Positions 43,123 through 53,109 of a DNA stretch of 64,000 nucleotides are shown in pieces. The translations under genes and the position numbers were made by a program. The notes beneath the pieces are model-generated. The model saw nothing but the letters and a program-made list of their open reading frames with translations. It did not search any database and was not told the DNA's origin. The stretch's first letter is position 1; every line of letters starts with the position of its first letter. This stretch comes from Rothia mucilaginosa ATCC 25296 (GTDB taxonomy: Bacteria > Actinomycetota > Actinomycetes > Actinomycetales > Micrococcaceae), in NCBI RefSeq assembly GCF_000175615.1, contig NZ_ACVO01000025.1, forward strand, positions 108,462-172,461. The letters are read 5' to 3'.

Positions 43123-43622
43123 ATGTTCCTCGCTTCGGATTTCTTCAATCCGTCGCGGCAACAGGTACTACTATACGGATGTCGTTAGAGGTGCGCAAGC
43201 CGAAAAACTCGAAATTTACCCAAAATCCCCTCCGCAGGAATCGAAAGCACCCCGTTTTACCGCATGATTCCGGGGTTTTTGCGCTCGCAAAATTTTTTCA
43301 AAATATTTTCTCGGCACCCTAAAACCGGCGCTGCAGGTCCCTGAAATCCCCCGGAGGATCCCGCCGTAAGCCCTAAAAATTCTTTACAGAAATCCTCTCG
43401 TACTCTAAGAATGTGATGCGCAGAACTTAAGAAATGGCGTCATAGGAAGCTCTACAGACTATTAATGCGTTATTCTGTAAGCATCACGAGGAAGTGGAGA
43501 CTGTCCAAGCGTGCATATTCACCATTGTTTGCACGCTTGTAGTGTTTAACTGCTTCTTTGTTACCGCAGACCTAACCGGATCAATGTAGTATCCGGGCCA
43601 CCGATTGAAGGGGAAAATGTCA
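43123..43622. promoter_or_regulatory. Long upstream region of pckG with a 10-bp inverted repeat
   Basis: No gene is visible in this 500-bp region. CAAGCGTGCA (43506-43515) and TGCACGCTTG (43530-43539) are exact complements separated by 14 bp, about 84-117 bp upstream of the pckG start. The repeat may be an operator, as pck is usually controlled by carbon source, or an RNA hairpin in the leader. Confidence 0.55.
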
Positions 43623-45473
43623 ATGGCTGACACCTCAACTCGTACTCTCTCTGCTGAGCTCGAAAAGGAGCTGCAGAGCGCACCCACTACCCACCAGGGC
43701 CTTCTGGACTGGGTTCGCGAAGTTGCGGCCCTGACCCAGCCCGCACACATCTACTGGGTCGACGGCACCCAGGAAGAATATGACCGCCTGGCACAGGAAC
43801 TGGTTGACGCCGGTACCTTCGTTCGCCTCAGCGATCACGAATTCCCGAACTCTTACGCAGCTTTCTCCGATCCTGACGACGTTGCACGTGTCGAGGAGCG
43901 CACCTTCATCTGCTCCGAGACCGAAGAAGGCGCAGGCCCGACCAACAACTGGCGCGACCCCGTTGAAATGAAGCAGACCCTGACCGGCCTGTTCGAGGGC
44001 TCCATGCGCGGTCGTACCATGTACGTCATTCCCTTCGTCATGGGCTCTCTGAAGGCTAAGAACCCCAAGATTGCTGTTGAGCTCAGCGACTCCGCATACG
44101 TTGTCTGCTCCATGCGCATCATGGCAACCATCGGTAAGGACGTTCTTGCCAAGCTGAACGAGACCAACGGCTTCTTCGTCAAGGCTCTGCACAGTGTTGG
44201 TGCACCCCTGGAGCCCGGTCAGGAAGATGTTCCCTGGCCCTGCAACCCCGAGAAGTACATCGTCCAGTTCCCCGAGACCCGCGAAATCTGGTCCTTCGGC
44301 TCCGGCTACGGCGGTAACGCTCTGCTCGGTAAGAAGTGCTACGCGCTGCGTATCGCATCCGTTATCGGTCGCGACGAGGGCTGGATGGCAGAGCACATGC
44401 TCATCCTGAAGGTCACCAACCCCGAGGGCAAGGTTCGCTACATCTCCGCAGCGTTCCCCTCCGCATGTGGCAAGACCAACTTCGCAATGATGGAGCCCAC
44501 CATTGACGGCTGGAAGGCTGAGATGGTCGGCGACGACATCGCATGGATCGAGTTCGACGAGAACCACCAGGCACGCGTGGTCAACCCCGAGGCTGGCCTG
44601 TTCGGCGTGGCACCGGGCACCGGTTACTCCACCAACCCGAACGCTATGAAGGCTATTGCTAAGGGCAACACCATCTTCACCAACGTTGCTCTGACCGACG
44701 ACGGCTCCGTCTGGTGGGAGGGCAAGACCGACGAGGCTCCCGCACACCTGACCGACTGGACCGGTAAGGACTGGACCCCCGAGTCCGGCCGCCCGGCAGC
44801 TCACCCGAACTCCCGTTTCTGCACCCCCGCATCCCAGGTCGACATGCTCGCTCCCGAGTACTACGACCCCGAGGGTGTGCCGCTGAGCGCTATCGTTCTG
44901 GGTGGTCGCCGTAAGACCACCATCCCGCTGGTTTCCGAGTCCGAGAGCTGGGAGCAGGGCGTCTTCCGTGCAGTTACCCTCTCCTCCGAGACCACCGCGG
45001 CTGCTAAGGGCGCTGTCGGCGTGATTCGCCGCGACCCGATGGCAATGCTGCCCTTCATTGGCTACAACGCTGGTGACTACTTCAAGCACTGGCTGGACCT
45101 GGGCAAGAAGCACGGCACCGAGAACATGCCGAAGGTCTACTACGTCAACTGGTTCCGCCGCACCCCCGACGGTGGCTTCGCATGGCCCGGCTTCGGCGAG
45201 AACTCTCGCGTTGTGAAGTGGATCTTCGACCGCCTCGACGGCAAGGTTGGCGGCCAGGAGACCTTCCTGGGCACCGTTCCCACCAAGGAAGACCTGGACC
45301 TGAGCGGTCTGGAAATCTCCGAGGACGAGCTGAAGGCTGCTCTGGCTGTCTCGAAGGACGAGTGGGCTGCTGAGCTGCCCGGCATCGACGAGTGGCTCGA
45401 GAAGTTCGGCGACAAGCTGCCCGCTGAGGTTCGCGAACAGCGCGACGCTCTGGCGAAGGCTCTGGAGGACTAG
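43623..45473 (+). CDS. pckG: Phosphoenolpyruvate carboxykinase, GTP-dependent
   Basis: Converts oxaloacetate and GTP to PEP in gluconeogenesis. I choose ATG 43623 ([17 protein letters not shown]), 9 bp after GAAGGGG; ATG 43617 is too close to that site. The 616-residue product has the GTP-class kinase loop [14 protein letters not shown] with its hyper-reactive Cys and the segment [15 protein letters not shown]. Metal and substrate region motifs ([22 protein letters not shown]) are complete. Transcribed alone from a long, repeat-containing promoter region and ended by a hairpin. Confidence 0.97.
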   Translation: MADTSTRTLSAELEKELQSAPTTHQGLLDWVREVAALTQPAHIYWVDGTQEEYDRLAQELVDAGTFVRLSDHEFPNSYAAFSDPDDVARVEERTFICSETEEGAGPTNNWRDPVEMKQTLTGLFEGSMRGRTMYVIPFVMGSLKAKNPKIAVELSDSAYVVCSMRIMATIGKDVLAKLNETNGFFVKALHSVGAPLEPGQEDVPWPCNPEKYIVQFPETREIWSFGSGYGGNALLGKKCYALRIASVIGRDEGWMAEHMLILKVTNPEGKVRYISAAFPSACGKTNFAMMEPTIDGWKAEMVGDDIAWIEFDENHQARVVNPEAGLFGVAPGTGYSTNPNAMKAIAKGNTIFTNVALTDDGSVWWEGKTDEAPAHLTDWTGKDWTPESGRPAAHPNSRFCTPASQVDMLAPEYYDPEGVPLSAIVLGGRRKTTIPLVSESESWEQGVFRAVTLSSETTAAAKGAVGVIRRDPMAMLPFIGYNAGDYFKHWLDLGKKHGTENMPKVYYVNWFRRTPDGGFAWPGFGENSRVVKWIFDRLDGKVGGQETFLGTVPTKEDLDLSGLEISEDELKAALAVSKDEWAAELPGIDEWLEKFGDKLPAEVREQRDALAKALED

Positions 45474-45512
45474 GAAACTCCAGCTAATACCTAAGGTTTA
45501 GCGCCTTGAAGG

Positions 45513-45539
45513 GGCGGAATCTCTCGATGAGATTCCGCC
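45513..45539 (+). terminator. pckG terminator
   Basis: GGCGGAATCTC and GAGATTCCGCC pair perfectly; TCTTCCTTCTG follows. The next 290 bp to the nsrR-like gene hold only promoter-like AT-rich sequence (TATACAAT near 45722). Confidence 0.85.
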
Positions 45540-45832
45540 TCTTCCTTCTGTTTGGGGGAAAATTGAATCCCCGTCAGTTGGGGGAGTGATAAATTTTCTC
45601 GCAAAGGTGTGAGTGTAAGGCTATGCAGTCCACTTGTTCTTGAGAAATACTTTAAAATCCTCACCGGGGTGGTTTGGCACAGAAGTGGCTATTCATAATT
45701 TCTTGCCTCTCTTGCCGCCCCTATACAATTCCAATGTAAGATTTTGAGCGCTCTGTGCCTTGGCTGGTTCGGAGCATTTGTTGCCGTCGATGTAGAAGCG
45801 GCGGTATCACGAGAAAGATAGAAGGAGTATCC

Positions 45833-46303
45833 ATGCGTTTGACAGCATTCTCGGATGTCTCGCTCCGCGTTCTGATGCTCCTGTCTGCCCTGGAGCCCGG
45901 TCAGAAGCTTTCTACCCAGAAGATTGCTGAGGGAGTGGATACCCCCTACAACCATGTGGCGAAGGCTGTGGCCTTCCTCGTGAACATGGGTTATTTGGAT
46001 TCGACCCGCGGTCGTTCCGGCGGCGTTATGCTCTCGGATGCGGGCCGCTCTGCGACCGTCGGCACTGTTCTTCGTGCTACTGAGGGTGATATTCCCATGA
46101 TTGAGTGCGAGGATGAGAATGGCCACTGTCCGTTGGATAAGTTCTGCCGCCTGCGCAATGTTTTGGCGAAGGCTCGTGAGGCGTTCTACGCATCGGTTGA
46201 TTCGGTCATCATTAGCGAGCTGACCGCTGGTGCGCGCCCTGTTGGTCCGGTATTTGTGGAGCTAGGCTTCGCGCCTCCGGAGAATGCGCTGACTGTGCGC
46301 TAA
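45833..46303 (+). CDS. nsrR: Rrf2-family repressor, NsrR-like (nitric oxide sensor)
   Basis: I start at ATG 45833 (MRLTAFSDVSLRVLMLL), directly after GAAGGAG. The 156-residue protein has a winged-helix domain with KLSTQKIAEGVDTPYNHVAKAVAFLVNMGYLDSTRGRSGGV and a three-cysteine cluster CEDENGHCPLDKFC typical of Fe-S cluster-binding NsrR. NO destroys the cluster and releases the regulator from DNA. It is followed, after a terminator and a long intergenic region, by the NO-detoxifying flavohemoglobin gene, the classical NsrR target. Confidence 0.9.
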   Translation: MRLTAFSDVSLRVLMLLSALEPGQKLSTQKIAEGVDTPYNHVAKAVAFLVNMGYLDSTRGRSGGVMLSDAGRSATVGTVLRATEGDIPMIECEDENGHCPLDKFCRLRNVLAKAREAFYASVDSVIISELTAGARPVGPVFVELGFAPPENALTVR

Positions 46304-46334
46304 GCCTGCACGCTAAAGGAATACGTGGTACCTG

Positions 46335-46359
46335 TGGAGCTTTCCGGCGGGAGGCTCCA
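46335..46359 (+). terminator. nsrR terminator
   Basis: TGGAGCTTTCC and GGGAGGCTCCA form an 11-bp stem (two G-U pairs) with GGC loop, then TAGAGTTTTT. Confidence 0.8.
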
Positions 46360-46960
46360 TAGAGTTTTTAACACGAAGTTTAGGGTGTTTCTGCGGTTGA
46401 TGCGGGGGCTGCTGGGCAGTTCACGCGGGGGTCGCGCGGCTTTCTTGCAGGGGTTTCTTGCAGGGGTTTCTTGCAGGGGTTTCGAGGGGACCGGGGAGTA
46501 TTTTGCCGCTGCTTGCGTGACTGCTGGAACCTGCGTGAGTCCTAAATTTATGCAGTAAATGCAGAATATTGCAAATTTGCTTTTCAAATGCAGAAAATGT
46601 GACCATATTCATTTTTGCACCACACTGCATACTTTCCTGGGTAAATATATTTTCACTCCGGTATTTTTATACATGTTTCCAGGCTGGTCACCCGCCGATT
46701 GTAGAAGTGCGGCTGAAAATATATAGTGTGACGCGCAACTCTATCTTTGAGTCAGGGTGAACCATAAGTCGCATCCACAGTGCCAAATAACCCTCAGAGC
46801 ATGACCTGCACACAGCGCAAGCACCCCGCAAAATGCTACGGTAAGGGTGCTTTATAAACACTTCGTCACCAACTGAGCTGTCCGAGTGAACGCCCCAGCA
46901 TCACACATATCAAGGGCATCATCACAACGACCAGGTGACCACACAGGAAGAAGGCAAGAC
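46360..46960. promoter_or_regulatory. hmp upstream region with ATGCAG repeats and a palindrome
   Basis: A 600-bp region without a gene. ATGCAG recurs at 46550, 46559 and 46588, with the inverted copy CTGCAT at 46625. GCAAATTTGC (46571-46580) is a perfect palindrome. TGCAGAAAATG (46589-46599) and CATTTTTGCA (46610-46619) form a near-perfect inverted repeat. These AT-rich elements are candidates for NsrR binding, though none matches the known consensus fully. A TTTATAAA element near 46850 could be the hmp -10 box. Confidence 0.5.
46441..46479. repeat. Three exact tandem copies of a 13-bp repeat
   Basis: TTTCTTGCAGGGG occurs three times in a row, followed by a further TTTC. It lies between the nsrR terminator and the hmp promoter region. 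Confidence 0.92.
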
Positions 46961-48142
46961 ATGCTCTCCGAGAAGTCCCGCCCCATTATTGAGGCAACGC
47001 TGCCCATCATTGCTGAGCGCATTAACGACATCACCCCCGACTTCTACCGTCGAATGTTCGCAGCTCGCCCCGACCTGATGGACGGCATGTTCTCCCGCTC
47101 CTCCCAGCTCGAAGGCACCCAGCCCAAGGCACTGGCAGGCTCCATCGCAGTATTCGCTTCCTACATCGTCCAGAACCCGGACTCCTACCCCGACGAGGTC
47201 CTCTCCCGCGTTGCACACAAGCACGCATCCCTGGGCCTGAAGGAAGAAGAGTACCCCACCGTCTACAAGTACCTCTTCGAGGCAATCGCCGCTAACCTGG
47301 GCGACCTGGCTACCCCCGAAATCGTTGAGGCATGGACCGAGGTCTACTGGCTCATGGGCAACGCCCTCATCAAGCTGGAGAAGGGCCTGTACGCTTCCCA
47401 GGCAAACGACGTCATGTTCGCACCCTTCAAGCTCGTTGAGCGCAAGGAAACCGGCGAGAACGTCGTCGTGCTGACCTTCGAGCCCGCCGACGAGACCCCC
47501 ATGACCGAGTCCAAGGGCGGCCAGTACATCTCCATCATCGTTCCCGCACGCGACGGCCTGCGCCAGGCACGCCAGTACACCCTGCTGCCCAGCGAAAAGA
47601 ACCAGCGCCGCATCGGTGTGAAGCTCGACCCCAACGGCGAGATGACCTCCATCCTGCACGAGCTGGAAGTCGGCGCAGTCGTCGAGATTTCCAACCCCTA
47701 CGGTGACCTGACCCTGGAAGGCTTCGGCGACCCCGAGGCACCGCTGTACCTCTTCTCCGCAGGTATCGGCACCACCCCCATGCTCAGCTTCCTCTCCGAG
47801 CTGGTTGAGAAGGGCTCCGAGCGCCCCGTGACTGTGGTCCACGCAGACCGCCGCCTGGACACCTGGCCCCTGCGCGAAGAGCTCGCCGAGCTCGTCAACA
47901 AGCTGCCCAACGCACGCCTCATCTCGTTCATCGAGGGTGAGGGCGGCGACTTCGCCGGCCGTGTCGACGTGTCCAAGCTGGACGTTCCCTCCGACGCTAA
48001 CGTCTACCTCTGCGGCCCGCTGCCCTTCATGCAGGGCGTACGCTCCGCACTGGTGGAGGCAGGCGTTCCCGGCAAGAACATCAACTACGAAATCTTCGGC
48101 CCCGACCAGTGGATGCTCCACGACCAGGCACGCGAGGCGTAA
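46961..48142 (+). CDS. hmp: Flavohemoglobin, nitric oxide dioxygenase
   Basis: Oxidises NO to nitrate with oxygen and NAD(P)H. I choose ATG 46961 (MLSEKSRPIIEATLP), after AGGAAGAAGG, giving the normal 393 residues. The globin domain has the proximal His88 in VAHKHASLGLKEEEYP. The reductase part has the FAD motif RQYTLLPS and the NAD(P)-binding FSAGIGTTPMLSFL. A C-terminal YLCGPLPFM and EIFGPDQWM complete the family pattern. It is probably controlled by the NsrR-like repressor upstream. It ends at a strong terminator. Confidence 0.97.
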   Translation: MLSEKSRPIIEATLPIIAERINDITPDFYRRMFAARPDLMDGMFSRSSQLEGTQPKALAGSIAVFASYIVQNPDSYPDEVLSRVAHKHASLGLKEEEYPTVYKYLFEAIAANLGDLATPEIVEAWTEVYWLMGNALIKLEKGLYASQANDVMFAPFKLVERKETGENVVVLTFEPADETPMTESKGGQYISIIVPARDGLRQARQYTLLPSEKNQRRIGVKLDPNGEMTSILHELEVGAVVEISNPYGDLTLEGFGDPEAPLYLFSAGIGTTPMLSFLSELVEKGSERPVTVVHADRRLDTWPLREELAELVNKLPNARLISFIEGEGGDFAGRVDVSKLDVPSDANVYLCGPLPFMQGVRSALVEAGVPGKNINYEIFGPDQWMLHDQAREA

Positions 48143-48177
48143 AAACCTCGTAAGCCGGCTCGTCCGCTAGGTTTCTT

Positions 48178-48224
48178 AAACCCGGCTAGGTTCTCCTCTT
48201 AGACAGAAGAACCTAGCCGGGTTT
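48178..48224 (+). terminator. hmp terminator
   Basis: A 17-bp perfect stem (arms 48178-48194 and 48208-48224) followed by TTTTT. Confidence 0.93.
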
Positions 48225-48243
48225 TTAGAACCCAAAATAAAAA

Positions 48244-48276
48244 ATCCCGCCCGCAGAAACAATCTGCGGGCGGGAT
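48244..48276 (-). terminator. Terminator of the phosphomannomutase gene
   Basis: ATCCCGCCCGCAGA and TCTGCGGGCGGGAT (48244-48257, 48263-48276) lie 20 bp past the stop at 48297, with a TTTT run on the minus strand. Confidence 0.92.
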
Positions 48277-48296
48277 CTTTAGTAGCTAGCTAGTGC

Positions 48297-49703
48297 TTAG
48301 CCCTGGCGAACCAGAGCCAAAACCTCGTCGCGGACGCGCTCCATAGTCGCAACATCCGGTGCCTCAAGGTTCAGGCGCAGGAAAGGCTCGGTGTTCGAAG
48401 GACGCAGGTTAACCCACCAACCCTCTTCGGTGTTGGTGAAGGTGGTGCCGTCGGAGTCCTCAACAACCACGGGAGCGTTAGCGTAGTGTGCACGCACGCG
48501 GTCCACAGCGGCAGCCTTGTCTTCCAGCTCGGAGTTGATCTCACCGGAAGCAACGTACGGGGAGTACTTCGCGCTGATCTCGGAGAGGGGCTTGTCGCCG
48601 CCACCCAGAGCAGCCAGCACATGCATTGCAGCGAGCATGCCGGTGTCTGCGTTGAAGAAGTCCTTGAAGTAGTAGTGAGCGGAGTGCTCGCCACCGAAAA
48701 CGCCGTTCTCCTCAGCCATAACAGCCTTGATGAAGGAGTGGCCCACGCGGGTCTTCACTGCGCGGCCGCCCAGCTTCTCAACCAGCTCAGGAACAGCCTT
48801 CGAGGTGATCAGGTTGTAGATGATGACGGGCTCTTCGTTACCCTCTGCCTTCGCACGAGCAATCTCGCGCTCAGCAACCAGAGCGGTCACAGCGGAAGGA
48901 GTGACGGGCTCACCCTTCTCGTCGATGACGAAGCAACGGTCAGCGTCGCCGTCGAATGCCAGACCAATGTCAGCACCGTGCTCAACAACAGCCTTCTGCA
49001 GGTCAACCAGGTTAGCCGGCTCCAGCGGGTTAGCCGGGTGGTTCGGGAAGGTGCCGTCCAGCTCGAAGTACAGGGGAACGATTTCCAGGGGCAGGCCCGG
49101 CAGGATGGTGTCGCCCAGAACAGCGGGAGTGGTCATACCACCCATGCCGTTACCAGCGTCAACAACAACCTTCAAGGGGCGGATGGAAGACAGATCAACC
49201 AGCTTGCGCAGGTACTCTGCGTAAGGCTTGAGAATGTCCTTCTCAGAAACGGTGCCGACCTTCTCAACCGAAGGAATCTCGCCCGAATCCAGGTACTTCT
49301 GAGCCAGATCGCGAATATCGAACAGACCGGACTCGGAAGACAGCGGAACAGCGCCAGCCTTAGCCATCTTCATGCCGTTGTACTCTGCGGGGTTGTGGCT
49401 AGCGGTGAAGGTAACACCGGCAGCGTTCTCAACGCCACATGCGAAGTACAGAACGTCAGTGGAGATCAGGCCGATCTTCTCAACATTTGCACCGCGAGCG
49501 GTTGCACCCTGGGCGAATGCATCCATGAATTCGGGGGAGGAGGGGCGCATGTCGCCACCGACCAGAATGGTCTGGCCCTCCAGGCCCAGAACGTCTACGA
49601 AAGCCGCGCCGGTAGCGCGAACAGTCTCTGCGGTAATGGTCTCGCCGACGATGCCACGCACGTCGTACGCTTTGAATGAGTCATGTAGATTAATAGTAGT
49701 CAC
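48297..49703 (-). CDS. manB: Phosphomannomutase/phosphoglucomutase
   Basis: Interconverts hexose 6- and 1-phosphates to supply mannose-1-phosphate (or glucose-1-phosphate) for cell-envelope glycans. I choose GTG 49703 (TTINLHDSFKAYDVRGIVGE), near the family start; the frame is open to a TTG at 49733. The 468-residue protein has the phosphoserine loop TFTASHNPAEYNGMKMA (Ser in ASHNP), the metal loop LAFDGDADRC, the sugar loop FGGEHSAHYYF and the phosphate loop RPSNTEPFLRL. It is divergent from manA over 137 bp; a TATAGA -10-like box lies near 49740 on this strand. Confidence 0.92.
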   Translation of the reverse strand: MTTINLHDSFKAYDVRGIVGETITAETVRATGAAFVDVLGLEGQTILVGGDMRPSSPEFMDAFAQGATARGANVEKIGLISTDVLYFACGVENAAGVTFTASHNPAEYNGMKMAKAGAVPLSSESGLFDIRDLAQKYLDSGEIPSVEKVGTVSEKDILKPYAEYLRKLVDLSSIRPLKVVVDAGNGMGGMTTPAVLGDTILPGLPLEIVPLYFELDGTFPNHPANPLEPANLVDLQKAVVEHGADIGLAFDGDADRCFVIDEKGEPVTPSAVTALVAEREIARAKAEGNEEPVIIYNLITSKAVPELVEKLGGRAVKTRVGHSFIKAVMAEENGVFGGEHSAHYYFKDFFNADTGMLAAMHVLAALGGGDKPLSEISAKYSPYVASGEINSELEDKAAAVDRVRAHYANAPVVVEDSDGTTFTNTEEGWWVNLRPSNTEPFLRLNLEAPDVATMERVRDEVLALVRQG

Positions 49704-49840
49704 GCCTTTTATTTTAGCGGTAAAGAAGTGCAACTAGCCTCTATAATGGGCAGGTAAAACCTTATAAATTCCGCTGAATGTATGGGTTTTTTATCACGTC
49801 ACTTGCTTCAAACAACTCACGTCGAGAGGTATTTTCCCCC

Positions 49841-51028
49841 ATGGGTGAGATTTTTCCCCTAAAAAACCAGATTCAGAATTATGCGTGGGGTTCCCGCGAA
49901 ATTCTCGGACGCATGCGTGGCGTGCCCGTCCCCACCGAACAGCCCGAAGCTGAGGTGTGGGTTGGCGCGCATCCGGCTGCGCCCTCCCGTGCGACCGTTG
50001 ACGGCACCGAGTCCCCGCTCAACGAGCTGATCCAGGCTGAGCCGTCCCGTTTCTTGCGCCCGGACCGTACCTCCGACTGGTTCCCCTTCCTCTTTAAGAT
50101 CCTTGCGATTGACGCCCCCCTGTCGATTCAGGTGCACCCCACCCCCGAGCAGGCTATCGCCGGCTTCGAGGATGAGCAGGCGCGCGGCATCGCGATTGAC
50201 GCGCCGCACCGCAACTACAAGGACCGCTACTCCAAGCCTGAAACCGTCATCGCCCTGACCCAGATGCGCGTGCTCACCGGTGTGCGCACCTCCGAGCAGC
50301 TGGCAGAGCTTGCCGAGGCATTCAAGGCCGCCTGGCTGGCAGAGCGTGTGGAGCTTACCCCCAAGCAGCTGCTGACCGAGATTATTCGCATGCCCGAAGA
50401 GACCGCCACCGCGGCTGTTGAGCAGCTCGTTGAGGCGGCAGCACAGCTGACCGGCTCCGACAACGCACGCATCGCTGACGCAGCTGAGCTCGTGCAGATC
50501 GTTGCCGGCAAGTACCCCGGTGACCGCGGTCTGCTCGTCGCCTTCGTCATGAACCTGGTTCACCTGGCACCGGGCGAATCCGCCTTCACCCCCGACGGTC
50601 AGGTGCACGCCTACGTCTCCGGTACCGCTATTGAGCTGATGAACCCCTCCGATAACGTGATGCGCGCGGGCCTGACCGCAAAGCACATCGACACCGAGGA
50701 GCTCATCAAGGTGCTCGGCGAGGGCCAGGATGCACCCGTTATTCAGCGTCCCACCCCCGAGAATGCACCCGTCGGCACCTATGCCATGTGGGACGAGCGC
50801 ATGAGCGTGACCCGCATCCGCGTTGAAGAGGGCAAGCCGCAGGAATACACCTTCGAGGGCATTAGCGCCGCGCTGAGCGTATCCGGCAAAATCACTATTC
50901 ACGCAGCAGATGGCAACGGCTCCGAAGAGTTCGTGCTGGGCGCCACCGAGTCGGTACTGCACGTGGGTGAGCCCTCCGAGGCAACCCTGAGCGGTAGCGG
51001 TGAGCTGTACATCGCTTCTTATGTTTAG
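49841..51028 (+). CDS. manA: Mannose-6-phosphate isomerase
   Basis: Zinc enzyme that interconverts fructose-6-P and mannose-6-P. I choose ATG 49841 (MGEIFPLKNQIQNYAWGSREILG), the conserved N-terminus, with GAGAGG 10 bp upstream. Zinc-ligand motifs are QVHPTPEQA, the Glu of SKPETVIALT and the His of GQVHAYVSG. The 395 residues match the type I family. Divergent from the phosphomannomutase gene, so the two can be co-regulated and together supply activated mannose. It ends at a hairpin terminator. Confidence 0.95.
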   Translation: MGEIFPLKNQIQNYAWGSREILGRMRGVPVPTEQPEAEVWVGAHPAAPSRATVDGTESPLNELIQAEPSRFLRPDRTSDWFPFLFKILAIDAPLSIQVHPTPEQAIAGFEDEQARGIAIDAPHRNYKDRYSKPETVIALTQMRVLTGVRTSEQLAELAEAFKAAWLAERVELTPKQLLTEIIRMPEETATAAVEQLVEAAAQLTGSDNARIADAAELVQIVAGKYPGDRGLLVAFVMNLVHLAPGESAFTPDGQVHAYVSGTAIELMNPSDNVMRAGLTAKHIDTEELIKVLGEGQDAPVIQRPTPENAPVGTYAMWDERMSVTRIRVEEGKPQEYTFEGISAALSVSGKITIHAADGNGSEEFVLGATESVLHVGEPSEATLSGSGELYIASYV

Positions 51029-51122
51029 GAAATAATCCTCGATAACTAAAACTTCTAGATAGTTATAACTAGCCAGATATAAGGAGTGTCGAAAGATACT
51101 TCAAGACTGGCACATAATAAAG

Positions 51123-51172
51123 AATCCACGTTCTTCCCTGTATTTATTCAGACCGGGAAGGCGTGGATTTTT
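51123..51172 (+). terminator. manA terminator
   Basis: AATCCACG...TTCCC pairs with GGGAA...CGTGGATT, followed by TTTTTT. The preceding 95 bp after manA contain nothing else recognisable. Confidence 0.85.
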
Positions 51173-51326
51173 TATGCCCCGAATATGGGATGCAGGGGAT
51201 ATTTTTGTGTCTACCTTACACAGTGTGTTCTGGGTAACCTATAATTGCTCTTATAAATATGCGTATACCTGTGCCTTTATGCACCTCTTCATTGGGTACG
51301 CAGCCCCAAACCACTAGGAGAACACC

Positions 51327-51596
51327 GTGAAGATTATCCTCACTGTCACAGGCATCGACCACGAAGGCATCATCGCCGCCGTGACCGCAACCCTCGCCGA
51401 GCGCAAGGTCAACGTCCTTGACGTCTCCCAGACCATCATGGGCGAATACTTCACCATGATCATGCACTGCTCCTTCGACGAAGAGCAGCAGAACCTCATC
51501 GACCTGCAGGAAGCCATGATTGGTGTTGAGCACGAACAGAAGGTCCAGATTCGCATCCAGGCAGAATCCATCTTCAAGGCAATGCACACCATCTAG
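51327..51596 (+). CDS. ACT-domain protein, UPF0237
   Basis: An 89-residue protein that is essentially a single ACT domain (KIILTVTGIDHEGIIAAVTATLAERKVNVLDVSQTIMGEYFTM), a ligand-sensing fold that often binds amino acids. The GTG start at 51327 follows AGGAGAA. It is 9 bp upstream of the UPF0210 gene. The two are neighbours in many bacteria, so a regulatory or complex partnership is likely. The ligand is unknown. Confidence 0.9.
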   Translation: MKIILTVTGIDHEGIIAAVTATLAERKVNVLDVSQTIMGEYFTMIMHCSFDEEQQNLIDLQEAMIGVEHEQKVQIRIQAESIFKAMHTI

Positions 51597-51605
51597 GCAG
51601 CCACC

Positions 51606-52961
51606 ATGATGAATGACAATATTCTTGAAACCATCCGAATGATCGAGGAGCAGAAGCTCGACATTCGCACCGTCACCATGGGCATCTCCCTGCTCGACTG
51701 CGCCGACTCCGACGGCGAAGTAGCCCGCCGCAAGATTTACGACAAGATCACCAGCCGCGCGGCAAACCTCGTCAGCGTTTGCGAAGGTATCGAAGCCGAA
51801 CTCGGCATCCCGATTGTCAACAAGCGCATCGCCGTCACCCCCATCGCACTGGTGGCAGGCGCCTCCAACGATGAGGACTACGTGGAGTTCGCCCGCACCC
51901 TCGACGCAGCTGCTAAGGCAGTCGGCGTGAACTTCGTCGGTGGCTTCAGCGCTCTCGTCGACAAGGGCATGACCCCCGCCGATGAAAAGCTGATTCGCTC
52001 CATCCCGCGAGCGCTCGCAGAGACCGACGTGGTCTGCTCCTCCGTAGACATTGGATCTTCCCGCGCCGGCATTAACATGAGCGCCGTCAAGCTCATGGGT
52101 GAAACCATCCGCGCCACCGCAGACCTGACCGCGGACGCACACGGCTTCGGCTGCGCCAAGTTCGTCGTCTTCGCGAACGCCGTCAGCGACAACCCCTTCA
52201 TGGCGGGCGCATTCCACGGCGTGCAGGAGGCAGACACCACCATCTCCGTAGGTGTCTCTGGCCCCGGCGTGGTACACCGCGCCCTGCTGAAGGTCCGCGG
52301 CGAATCCTTTGACACCTGCGCCGAAGAAATCAAGAAGGCAGCCTTCAAGATTACCCGCGTCGGTCAGCTGGTCGGTACCCTCGCCGCTGAACGCCTTGGC
52401 GTGCAGTTCAACATTATCGACCTCTCTCTGGCACCCACCGCAGAGATTGGCGACTCGGTCGCACACATCCTCGAAGAGATGGGTCTGGAAACCGTCGGTA
52501 CCCACGGCACTGTTGCGGCCCTCGCGTTGCTCAACGACGCGGTGAAGAAGGGCGGCCTCATGGCGTGCTCGAACGTCGGTGGCCTCTCCGGGTCCTTCAT
52601 CCCGATCTCTGAGGACATCGGCATGATTGAATCCGCAGCCGCCGGACACATCAGCCTCGATAAGCTTGAAGCGATGACCGCCATCTGCTCGGTGGGCCTG
52701 GACATGGTCGCGGTTCCCGGCGATACCCCCGCCGCCACCCTCGCAGCAATGATTGCCGACGAAGCAGCAATCGGCGTGATGAACCACAAGACCACCGCGG
52801 TCCGCGTCATCCCGGCGGTTGGTCTGGGCGTAGGCGACATGGTTGAGTTCGGCGGCCTGCTCGGTCGAGCACCCGTCATGCCCACCCACACCCCCAGCGC
52901 GGAGGCGTTCATCGCCCGCTGCGGTCGTATTCCGTCGCCGGTTCACGGTTTCCGCAACTAA
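51606..52961 (+). CDS. PFL-family protein, UPF0210 (DUF711)
   Basis: A 451-residue cytosolic protein related in fold to glycyl-radical enzymes of the pyruvate formate-lyase type, but of unproven function. Typical segments are [25 protein letters not shown] at the N-terminus, [47 protein letters not shown] and the Gly-rich [16 protein letters not shown]. Probably cotranscribed with the ACT gene. I did not see a glycyl-radical motif (RVxGY) at the C-terminus, so radical chemistry is unlikely. Confidence 0.9.
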   Translation: MMNDNILETIRMIEEQKLDIRTVTMGISLLDCADSDGEVARRKIYDKITSRAANLVSVCEGIEAELGIPIVNKRIAVTPIALVAGASNDEDYVEFARTLDAAAKAVGVNFVGGFSALVDKGMTPADEKLIRSIPRALAETDVVCSSVDIGSSRAGINMSAVKLMGETIRATADLTADAHGFGCAKFVVFANAVSDNPFMAGAFHGVQEADTTISVGVSGPGVVHRALLKVRGESFDTCAEEIKKAAFKITRVGQLVGTLAAERLGVQFNIIDLSLAPTAEIGDSVAHILEEMGLETVGTHGTVAALALLNDAVKKGGLMACSNVGGLSGSFIPISEDIGMIESAAAGHISLDKLEAMTAICSVGLDMVAVPGDTPAATLAAMIADEAAIGVMNHKTTAVRVIPAVGLGVGDMVEFGGLLGRAPVMPTHTPSAEAFIARCGRIPSPVHGFRN

Positions 52962-53044
52962 GTTTGATTCCGTAACTAAGCTCGAATCCGCAACTAATCT
53001 CGCTTCTGTAACTAAGCCCTAGGTGCGCTGAGAACCAATAGAAA

Positions 53045-53087
53045 AAGGGAGAGGCACCGAAGATTATCTCTTCGGCGCCTCCCCCTT
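53045..53087. terminator. Bidirectional terminator between UPF0210 and holB
   Basis: GAGGCACCGAAGA (53051-53063) and TCTTCGGCGCCTC (53069-53081), one mismatch, with A-rich and CCTTCGTT flanks, between convergent genes. Confidence 0.8.
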
Positions 53088-53109
53088 CGTTGTATGAGCT
53101 ACTAAGAAA

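Noticed and set aside
43635..45113. Long open frame antisense to pckG
   Set aside because: It overlaps a complete, well-conserved enzyme gene. The product is Gly/Val/Leu-rich without motifs.
51216..52946. 576-codon frame antisense to the ACT/UPF0210 genes
   Set aside because: It covers two recognisable genes and has no ribosome site or domain.
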